In this document: positions 33,110-39,689 of the stretch, piece by piece
Layout: every line of letters starts with the position of its first letter
How positions within the stretch are numbered: the first letter of the stretch is position 1
Source of the DNA: DAOUBF01 sp034432795
GTDB lineage: Bacteria > Chloroflexota > Anaerolineae > DSLN01
Length of the DNA stretch: 61,350 nucleotides
Assembly (NCBI GenBank): GCA_034432795.1
Contig: DAOUBF010000069.1
Span: 1-61,350, forward strand
Direction of reading: 5' to 3'
Notes under the pieces: generated by a model
Database searches by the model: none
Told to the model about the DNA's origin: nothing
What the model saw: the letters and a program-made list of their open reading frames with translations, nothing else
Program-made: the position numbers and the translations under genes

Positions 33110-34096
33110 TTACGCTACCCGCCGAATAACCATCAAGGTGAGGTCATCCTGCTGCGACGCCCCGGCACGGAAGGCATTCCAATCCTCCAGGCAGGCCCGG
33201 AGGACCGCCTCCGGTGAGCGCACACCCAAAGAGCCAATCAGCCTTTCCAGCCGCCCTATGCCGTACTGCTCGCCAGCAGGATTCTGCGCCTCAGTCAACC
33301 CATCGGTGTACATGAAAAGCGCCTCGTCGGGCGCCAACCGCACCCTGGTGAGGCTATATTGGCCGAAGTTGAACAGCCCGATGGGCAGTCCAGTCGCCCG
33401 AATGCTTCGGATCGGCCCTGCGCCGATTAACAGTGGTGGGTTATGGCCCGCATTGCAGAGTTCCACCTCTCCCGCCGGATCGGCCCGGCCACACACCAGT
33501 GTGGCGAAGTAGGACGAGAGGGTGCTCTGGGCGAACACACGGTTGGCGCGTTCCACCAGCTTATTGACCGGCGCATCCACATCCATCAGGCTGCGGAAAA
33601 TCGCGTGCAAATGGGCCATCAGCATAGAGGCGGCCACACCATGCCCGGCAATATCGCCGATCAGGAAGAGAAGTTCGCCCCCGGCAGTCTCCGGAGTCAC
33701 CACATCGCAGTAATCGCCGCTAACGACGCTGGCGGGCTGGTAATAGGTGAACACCTCCCACCCGTCAAAGCGCAGTTCCCGGCGCGGCAACAACTCGCTT
33801 TGAATGCGCGCCGCCAGCGTCAGGTCGTCTTCAAGCGCGGCCTGTTCCGCCGGGCTGAGATCGCCCAGGCAGACCCGCAGCAGCGGATTCGCCATGAGTG
33901 CATCCAGTTCTATCGTCTGGTGGCACACCTCACAAATGCCATACGTGCCTTCACGAATTCGGGCCAGGGCCATATCTACCTCCTCCAGGAGGTTACGCAA
34001 ATAAGCGTCATCGCCGAGCGTAGCCATGGCAGCCTCCAGCCGCTGCCGCCGCTCCTGCAACTGTGAGCGTAACTCCAGATCAATCGCTGTACTCAC
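33110..34096 (-). CDS. SpoIIE/RsbU-type PP2C phosphatase with N-terminal DksA/TraR-like zinc-finger remnant
   Basis: A 328-residue serine/threonine phosphatase. Residues 1-80 form a coiled coil followed by a DksA/TraR-like finger (TYGICEVCHQTIELDALMAN) with C55, C58 and C76, but the fourth cysteine is Asp79 (VCLGD). Residues about 95-328 are the PP2C-type catalytic domain: VSGDYCDV, FLIGDIAGHGVAASM, MYTDGLTEAQN and QQDDLTLMVIRR give the metal-binding aspartates. Relatives dephosphorylate anti-anti-sigma factors. The start GTG 34096 has AGGAGGAAAGG. No STAS partner is nearby, and it interrupts the F420 gene block. Confidence 0.88.
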   Translation of the reverse strand: MSTAIDLELRSQLQERRQRLEAAMATLGDDAYLRNLLEEVDMALARIREGTYGICEVCHQTIELDALMANPLLRVCLGDLSPAEQAALEDDLTLAARIQSELLPRRELRFDGWEVFTYYQPASVVSGDYCDVVTPETAGGELLFLIGDIAGHGVAASMLMAHLHAIFRSLMDVDAPVNKLVERANRVFAQSTLSSYFATLVCGRADPAGEVELCNAGHNPPLLIGAGPIRSIRATGLPIGLFNFGQYSLTRVRLAPDEALFMYTDGLTEAQNPAGEQYGIGRLERLIGSLGVRSPEAVLRACLEDWNAFRAGASQQDDLTLMVIRRVA

Positions 34097-34193
34097 CCCA
34101 CCTTTCCTCCTGACCGACCCCGAGCGGAGTCGGCCCTATAGAAACTTGCTTCCCTATCCTACCATAGGGCTGTGTCAGGTAATGACATACCCT

Positions 34194-35120
34194 CTATCCG
34201 GGGGTAGTCTGGCGGCTGCGATGCACCAGATAGATGCCACTCAAAACGGCCAGCCCACCGGCGACCTGCCAAACATTGAGCCACTCGCCCAACAGCGGCC
34301 CGGCCAGGAGCGCGGTCACGACCGGCTGAGCCAGCAGCGTCGGCGAAACGATGGACGCAGGCAGAACACCCAGCGCGTAATTGATCGCCAGATAACCAAG
34401 CACCTGCGTCACCAGGCCCAGCGCCAGAAAGCTGGCATAGGTAGGGGGGGAATAGCCGGTCAAGGGCTGGCCCAGCGCCAGGCTGAGGGCCAGCAAGCTG
34501 AGCGCCGAACTGAGCGCGGCGGGCCAGAAGTAGGCCAGCGCGTCCAGGTGCTCTCGCCCCCGCTGGGTGATGAGAAAGTAACCGCCGTAGAAAGCGCCGG
34601 CGAGCAACCCCAATAGCGTCCCCAGGCCGAGGGACGTCGCCTTGAGCGCATCCAGCCCCAACACGACGAGGGCGCCCGCCATCGCCAGCAAGAGGCCCAT
34701 CCAGAACGTCGTCTTCAGTTTCTCACGGAAGATGAGCAGCGCGCCCAGGCCAACCCACAGCGGCGCGGTGTTGGCCAGCAGTGTCGGGTTCGTCGCGCCA
34801 CTCAGCATGACCCCGGTGGCCCAGAAGGCCAGGTCGGCGGCGAAGAACAGCCCGCCCAGGAGCGCGAACCAGAGGCCGCGTCGGGGAAGCCCCCCTCTGG
34901 CCTTGACCCGGCGGTAAAACGGCCAAGCGAGCAGCGCGGTCGCAATGGCCATACGGTAGAAGCTCGTCACCGCCCCCGGCGCGTTCGCCCAACGCACGAA
35001 GATGGCCGAGACCCCCAGGCCCAGCGCCCCCACGCCCAGGGCCAGGTAGGACAGGACGAATGCTCTACGCCTGATCTGCGCCCTCTGCCAGGCTTCGCTC
35101 TCTGCAATGGATGCCGGCAT
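34194..35120 (-). CDS. EamA-family (DMT) transporter
   Basis: A 308-residue drug/metabolite-superfamily permease with ten predicted helices in two EamA repeats (GVSAIFVRWANAPG ... and GTLLGLLAGAFYGGYFLIT ... LGYLAINYALGVLPASIVS). It would move a small metabolite across the inner membrane; the substrate is unknown. The start is ATG 35120, with GTG 35126 directly after the cofE stop as alternative. The near overlap with cofE suggests co-transcription, so export of an F420 precursor or related acid is conceivable but unsupported. Confidence 0.88.
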   Translation of the reverse strand: MPASIAESEAWQRAQIRRRAFVLSYLALGVGALGLGVSAIFVRWANAPGAVTSFYRMAIATALLAWPFYRRVKARGGLPRRGLWFALLGGLFFAADLAFWATGVMLSGATNPTLLANTAPLWVGLGALLIFREKLKTTFWMGLLLAMAGALVVLGLDALKATSLGLGTLLGLLAGAFYGGYFLITQRGREHLDALAYFWPAALSSALSLLALSLALGQPLTGYSPPTYASFLALGLVTQVLGYLAINYALGVLPASIVSPTLLAQPVVTALLAGPLLGEWLNVWQVAGGLAVLSGIYLVHRSRQTTPG

Positions 35121-35126
35121 CGCCAC

Positions 35127-35897
35127 CTACCTGAACAGGTCCAGTTCACGGGGCCGGATCAACTCCCGCGCGTTCCCTTCCCGCAGCGGATAAGGCAGGC
35201 CGCGCACCAGCACCGCCGGCCGCCCTTCATTCGCCTGGCCCATCAACAGCGAGGCCGCCGCAGCGATCTCATCGGCCAGCCCCACCTGCGTCACCTGCAG
35301 ACGGTAGCCGAACAGATCAGGCCGCCCGCGCAGATCAAGCAGCCCAGCCACGCCCGATGCCCCAATCGCCACGCCCACAGTGCCCATGCGGAAGGCGCGA
35401 CCGTGGCTATCAGCGATGATCACACCGATACGCGCCCCGGTGGCCGCCTCCAGCCGCCCTCGCAGCGCCGCCGCCGACGCATCGGGGTCCTCCGGCAGGA
35501 GCAGCACCCGGTCCTCACCGTCCACGTTGGAATGATCCACGCCCGCGTTGGCACAGACGAAACCGCGCCTGTCCTCAACAATGATCAGGCCGGGCCGGGT
35601 GCGCAAGACGCGGTTGGATTCCCGCAAGATCACCTCAACCAGCCGTGGGTCCTTCTCGCAGGCGGCAGCCACCTCAACCGCCTGCGGTGATGGCACGACC
35701 TCGCCCAACCGCACCAACCGCCCCTCGGCCTTGGAGACGATCTTGGAGGTCACCACCAACACATCGCCATCTTGCAGGCGCAGGTCGGCCCTCGTCAGGC
35801 AGCCCAGCAGGATTGCGGCCAGATCGTCCCCGGCGCGGATCAAAGGGATGCCGGGGATGGCGATAAGCTGTACCCTTGGCACCTCTTCATCAGCCAT
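35127..35897 (-). CDS. cofE: Coenzyme F420-0:L-glutamate ligase CofE
   Basis: A 256-residue GTP-dependent ligase that adds the gamma-linked glutamates to F420-0. It shows AIPGIPLIRAGDDLAAIL at the start, DVLVVTSKIVSKAEGR, GFVCANAGVDHSNVDGEDRV and VIIADSHGRAFRMGTVGVAIG, all typical. In mycobacteria it is fused to a nitroreductase as FbiB; here the halves are separate genes 2 kb apart. It ends a few bases before the EamA gene and starts 82 bases after the npdG stop. Confidence 0.95.
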   Translation of the reverse strand: MADEEVPRVQLIAIPGIPLIRAGDDLAAILLGCLTRADLRLQDGDVLVVTSKIVSKAEGRLVRLGEVVPSPQAVEVAAACEKDPRLVEVILRESNRVLRTRPGLIIVEDRRGFVCANAGVDHSNVDGEDRVLLLPEDPDASAAALRGRLEAATGARIGVIIADSHGRAFRMGTVGVAIGASGVAGLLDLRGRPDLFGYRLQVTQVGLADEIAAAASLLMGQANEGRPAVLVRGLPYPLREGNARELIRPRELDLFR

Positions 35898-35979
35898 TGA
35901 GATGAATCCCCAATCTCAGTAGATCACCGAACTGTCACCCCCTCCGGGGTGGGGGGTAAATCTGTAATCTGATGAATCT

Positions 35980-36648
35980 CTAATCTCCAATATGCTCCGC
36001 GGGGATGCCTGTAATTCGGATGCCGGCGTGTTTGATCTTGAAGCGCACATTGATATGAATGAGAACGGAGGTCAGGCCCTCCGGCACCACCGCGTTCACC
36101 AGCGGCCCGGCATCAAACGCCCGCATCCCGGCATCCTTCGCCAGCCCGATCACCAGCGCTTTGGCCGCCTTGTCGTCGCCGCAGACGAGCACATCGCAGT
36201 CAATGGGATGTCCAAGCTCCTTGAGGTGTTCAGCGGAGACATTATGGAAGGCCGCCACGACACGCACTCCCGGCCCCAGAAGCTGCTGGCTCTCCATCGC
36301 AGCCGATCCCGCAGGCGGAAGCTTCACACGGCGCGGGGCCTCCGGGTCCAACGGCACCGTCACATCCACCAGCACCTTCCCCGCCAGGGCCTCGCGCACG
36401 CCTTCTAACGTCGCCTGGTGAGCCGCATAGGGCACTGTCAACACCACCACCTCGCCCAGCCGGGCCGCTTCCAGGTTCTCTCGCCCGATCACCGCTTCGC
36501 GGCCCAGGGCCTGGTTAAGCTCCGCCGCTACCCGCTCCGCTTTGGCGCGCTCGCGTGAGCCGATCACCACTTCGTGCCCGGCGTGCGCCCAGCGCAACCC
36601 CAGGCCCGATCCCTCTTTCCCTGTCCCGCCCAAAATACCGATGCGCAT
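35980..36648 (-). CDS. npdG: NADPH-dependent F420 reductase
   Basis: A 222-residue Rossmann protein that passes hydride between NADPH and F420, supplying F420H2. The N-terminal MRIGILGGTGKEGSGLGLRW has the GxGxxG-type NADP loop with SRERAKAER after the second strand (basic, NADP-selecting). AFHNVSAEHL and DVLVCGDDKAAK match the Fno/NpdG family. It lies upstream of cofE, in the same direction, after a 20-base gap from the SsnA-type gene. Together with the LLM and FDOR-like genes it shows the cofactor is both made and used. Confidence 0.93.
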   Translation of the reverse strand: MRIGILGGTGKEGSGLGLRWAHAGHEVVIGSRERAKAERVAAELNQALGREAVIGRENLEAARLGEVVVLTVPYAAHQATLEGVREALAGKVLVDVTVPLDPEAPRRVKLPPAGSAAMESQQLLGPGVRVVAAFHNVSAEHLKELGHPIDCDVLVCGDDKAAKALVIGLAKDAGMRAFDAGPLVNAVVPEGLTSVLIHINVRFKIKHAGIRITGIPAEHIGD

Positions 36649-36668
36649 TGTCCCTCGTCTTTACTCTC

Positions 36669-38030
36669 CTATTCTCCCAGTTCGGCAAACCGCCGCCAAA
36701 CCTTACGCGCGACTTCGCGCGCATTCGCCGCGATGGCCTCCTCATCCAGCGTGAGCAGTTGGCGATCCCTCATCAGCACCCGCCCGGCGCAGACCGTCGT
36801 GGTCACATGCGAGCCATCCACACCAAAGAGGATATGCCAGGGCAGGTTCTCTCGCGTGAGCGGCGTGTAGGGGCGATAATCCAGCAGCACGATGTCGGCA
36901 TAGGCCCCCGGCGCCAGGACACCCAACGGCTGCGGCCAGAACAGATCGGCGATCTGGGCATTATGGGCATAAGCCAGCCGTATCACGGTGTCCCCCGGCA
37001 TGGTGCGCGGGTCACGTGTCGCTGCCTTATGGGCCAGGTACGCCACTTTCATCTCCGCAAACATGTTGTTAGAGAAGCCATCGTTCCCCAGCCCCACAAC
37101 CACACCGGCGTCAAGCAGCGCCTGCACCGGCGCCGTGCCCACAGCGTTATTCATATTGCTGCGCGGCTGGTGGCTCACCTTCGTCCCCGTCCGCGCCAGC
37201 GCGGTTATCTCACCTGCGTCCACATGCACGCAATGCGCGGCCAGGGTCATCTGGCCCAGGACGCGCTTCCGCTCCAGTCGCTCGGCCACACGCAGGCCAT
37301 AGCGCTGCAGGCTGTCCTCTTCGTCAGCCCCATCCTCAGCGACGTGGATGTGGAAGCCTGTCCCCTGCCCCTGCGCCTCGGCCACAGCGTGCTCCACAGT
37401 CCGGTCCGACACAGTAAAAGAGGCGTGTAACCCGAAGGATGCCGCCAGCAACCCGCTTCCCTGGGAACGTTCCCTGCGCTGCATCCGCACGCGCCGGATA
37501 AAGCGCACGTTTTCCGCAATGCCCGCCTTGGCCCCTTCATCGCCGTTGCGGTCGGTGACCTCATAGCACAGACAGGCGCGCACCCCGGCCTGCTCCACCG
37601 CCTCGGCGATGATGTCCAGCGAGCCGTCAATGCAGTTCGGGCTAGCGTGGTGGTCAATCAACGTCGTGGTGCCATGGCGGATGGCATCCACCAGCGAGAC
37701 CAGCGCGGAATAACGGATAGCCTCTTCGTCCAGCGCCCGATCCAGGCGCCACCACAGCTTCCGGAGGATCTCCACAAAGTTGCGCGGCGGCTCTCCCGGC
37801 AGGGGCATCCCCCGCGCAAACGCGCCGTAAAAATGGGTATGCGCGCAAATCGCGCCAGGCATGACAAGCTGACCATCCGCATCCAGCCGCTCGGCCTGCG
37901 GATAGCGCGCCTGAAGCTCAGCCGTAGGCCCAACCGCGACAATACGATCCCCTTCAATATAGACCGCCCCATCGTCCAGCACCTGAGGCTCTGCACCAAA
38001 CGTGCATACGATGCCATGTGTGATCAACAT
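36669..38030 (-). CDS. ssnA: SsnA-family aminohydrolase
   Basis: A 453-residue amidohydrolase of the SsnA family, found with selenium-dependent molybdenum hydroxylases in other bacteria. Diagnostic stretches are MPGAICAHTHFYGAFARGM (metal HxH), NFVEILRKLWWRLDRALD, TTTLIDHHASPNCIDGSLD, GFHIHVAEDGADE, HCVHVD and GNDGFSNNM. It would deaminate or hydrolyse a nitrogen heterocycle, possibly a purine-related product of the hydroxylases. It begins four bases after the DUF1028 gene stop, so the two are probably co-transcribed. Substrate not proven. Confidence 0.88.
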   Translation of the reverse strand: MLITHGIVCTFGAEPQVLDDGAVYIEGDRIVAVGPTAELQARYPQAERLDADGQLVMPGAICAHTHFYGAFARGMPLPGEPPRNFVEILRKLWWRLDRALDEEAIRYSALVSLVDAIRHGTTTLIDHHASPNCIDGSLDIIAEAVEQAGVRACLCYEVTDRNGDEGAKAGIAENVRFIRRVRMQRRERSQGSGLLAASFGLHASFTVSDRTVEHAVAEAQGQGTGFHIHVAEDGADEEDSLQRYGLRVAERLERKRVLGQMTLAAHCVHVDAGEITALARTGTKVSHQPRSNMNNAVGTAPVQALLDAGVVVGLGNDGFSNNMFAEMKVAYLAHKAATRDPRTMPGDTVIRLAYAHNAQIADLFWPQPLGVLAPGAYADIVLLDYRPYTPLTRENLPWHILFGVDGSHVTTTVCAGRVLMRDRQLLTLDEEAIAANAREVARKVWRRFAELGE

Positions 38031-38034
38031 CGGC

Positions 38035-38907
38035 TTATGCCCCCACGCGCTCGCGCAAGACCTTCAGCGCCAGCACATCAATCAGCCCCTCCTCCTCGCG
38101 GAAGCGCTCCTCCAGGTTCTCCACCCCGATCAGTGCACGCAGGGCCGCTCGCGTCGCAGCGTCGTATTCGCCGTGAATCGGCCCCCCATACCAGCCGGTT
38201 TTAGCGGCCATACGCTGGAGTTCCCGTGCGATCTCCCCCTCAATCGGCAGCCAGTCCTCCGGGCGCGGTGTGCCAAAGTAAAGATGATGCAGCTCCAGCA
38301 ACTGGCGCAGCTTCTCAATCGGTTGGGGGTCATCATCCACCCGCAGGTCAATGTAACGGTCATTGAAGCCCCCATAGCCGCCACCCTCGCGCACCACCAG
38401 CAGCCCTGCCGATTGCTGCCCGCGCCGGTCACCGCCCGCCGCCTGACCGGCCGCCAGTGCAGCCACCAGGCGTTCGGCCAGTTCCCCGCGGGTCGTCTCA
38501 AACGCCTCTGCCATCGCCTGAACAGTGCGCTCATCCACCAGGATATTGCCCTGGCAGGCATAGTGCTTGCCCACGATATGCCCGGCCCATTCCAGACAGC
38601 CCTCGCCTGTGTAAGCCGCCGCGTTGCCCCGCGCATCCACAACCCCCACCTGGCGCTGGGCGCGGCCCTCATCCTCGGCGATCAGCCGCGCCACCACCTC
38701 CTGCGCCGAAAGGCCCTGCGCCATCCACTCCAACGCGCGCGGCCCATAGCTGGTGTTCGCATAGGATTGCGTCGCCACCGCGCCCGCGCCCGCCCGCGCC
38801 CAGGACACAACCGCTGCCGCTGCCAGGAACTTGGACTGGACAGCCACACCCCATTCCTGCCGTTCAGGGTCATAGGCCACAATGGAAAAGGTTGAAAGCC
38901 GGTTCAT
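38035..38907 (-). CDS. DUF1028 family protein (Ntn-hydrolase-like)
   Basis: A 290-residue DUF1028 protein. The sequence opens with STFSIVAYDPERQEWGVAVQ and continues GAGAVATQSYANTSYGPR, VGVVDARGNAAAYTG, GKHYACQGNIL and GYGGFNDRYIDLRVDD, all family marks; the fold resembles Ntn hydrolases. The last about 70 residues (ELQRMAAKTGWYGGPIHGEY) resemble a small peptidoglycan-binding-like module. The start ATG 38907 follows AAGGAGGGAAG. It is adjacent to and upstream of ssnA. Function is unknown; an amide-cleaving step in the same catabolic route is a guess. Confidence 0.85.
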   Translation of the reverse strand: MNRLSTFSIVAYDPERQEWGVAVQSKFLAAAAVVSWARAGAGAVATQSYANTSYGPRALEWMAQGLSAQEVVARLIAEDEGRAQRQVGVVDARGNAAAYTGEGCLEWAGHIVGKHYACQGNILVDERTVQAMAEAFETTRGELAERLVAALAAGQAAGGDRRGQQSAGLLVVREGGGYGGFNDRYIDLRVDDDPQPIEKLRQLLELHHLYFGTPRPEDWLPIEGEIARELQRMAAKTGWYGGPIHGEYDAATRAALRALIGVENLEERFREEEGLIDVLALKVLRERVGA

Positions 38908-38936
38908 CTTCCCTCCTTGTCCTGCGTTGGACGGCG

Positions 38937-38945
38937 ATTATAGCA
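38937..38945 (-). promoter_or_regulatory. Extended -10 promoter for DUF1028-ssnA
   Basis: TGCTATAAT on the minus strand ends at 38937. The predicted start near 38930 leaves a 23-nt leader with AAGGAGGG. It is back-to-back with the promoter for the glycosyltransferase gene. Confidence 0.5.
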
Positions 38946-38949
38946 TAGA

Positions 38950-38978
38950 TTGTCCAATCCACCGATCCGAATTATAAT
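38950..38978 (+). promoter_or_regulatory. Sigma70 promoter for the glycosyltransferase/YfhO operon
   Basis: TTGTCC (38950-38955), 17-base spacer and TATAAT (38973-38978). Transcription should start at 38984-38987, on ATG 38985. There is no Shine-Dalgarno, so a leaderless mRNA is predicted. Confidence 0.6.
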
Positions 38979-38984
38979 GTGTGT

Positions 38985-39689
38985 ATGACCTGGCCCACAC
39001 AACGCCTGCGCCTCTCGGTCATCATCCCATGCTACAACGAACGGGCCACGATCGCCAGGATCGTTGACCAGGTGCTCGCTGTCGGGCGGGCAGATGAGAT
39101 CATCATCGTGGACGACGGCTCAACCGATGGCACACGCGAGGTCCTCGGCCAGATCGCCCAACATGACAACGTCACCGTCCTCTACCACGCCACGAACTGC
39201 GGCAAGGGCGCAGCCGTGCGCACCGGTATCGCCCAGGCCACCGGCGATGTCATCCTGATCCAGGACGCTGACCTAGAGTACGACCCACGCGACTATCCGG
39301 CGCTGTTGCAGCCTATTGAGGAAGGTCGGGCGACGGTCGTCTATGGATCGCGCTTCCTGGGCGGCCCACGCAAGGCCATGCTCTTCTGGCACACTGTAGG
39401 CAACCGGCTGCTGACGCTGATCACCAACATCCTCTACGATACCATCCTGACCGATATGGAGACCGGCTATAAGGTCTTCCGTGCCGATGTCATCAAGAAC
39501 CTGCCGCTGCGCTCGCGCCGCTTTGAGTTTGAGCCAGAGGTCACGGCCAAGGTGCTCAAACGCGGCCACCGCATCTACGAGGTCCCGATCACCTACACGG
39601 GGCGGGAATACACCGAGGGCAAAAAGATCACCTGGAAAGACGGCCCAATCGCGGCCTGGACGCTGATCAAGTACCGCTTTGTGGACTAA
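38985..39689 (+). CDS. Family 2 glycosyltransferase (polyprenyl-phosphate sugar synthase-like)
   Basis: A 234-residue cytoplasmic GT2 enzyme: LSVIIPCYNERATIARIV, EIIIVDDGSTDGTREVL, NCGKGAAVRTGIAQATGDVIL and the DxD motif IQDADLEYDP, then GSRFLGG and FEFEPEVTAKVL. It resembles dolichyl-phosphate glucose/mannose synthases and likely charges a polyprenyl phosphate for the membrane transferase encoded next. The start is ATG 38985 because the promoter's -10 ends at 38978; GTG 38979 overlaps the core promoter spacing and is less likely. The stop overlaps the next gene by 11 bases. Confidence 0.9.
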   Translation: MTWPTQRLRLSVIIPCYNERATIARIVDQVLAVGRADEIIIVDDGSTDGTREVLGQIAQHDNVTVLYHATNCGKGAAVRTGIAQATGDVILIQDADLEYDPRDYPALLQPIEEGRATVVYGSRFLGGPRKAMLFWHTVGNRLLTLITNILYDTILTDMETGYKVFRADVIKNLPLRSRRFEFEPEVTAKVLKRGHRIYEVPITYTGREYTEGKKITWKDGPIAAWTLIKYRFVD

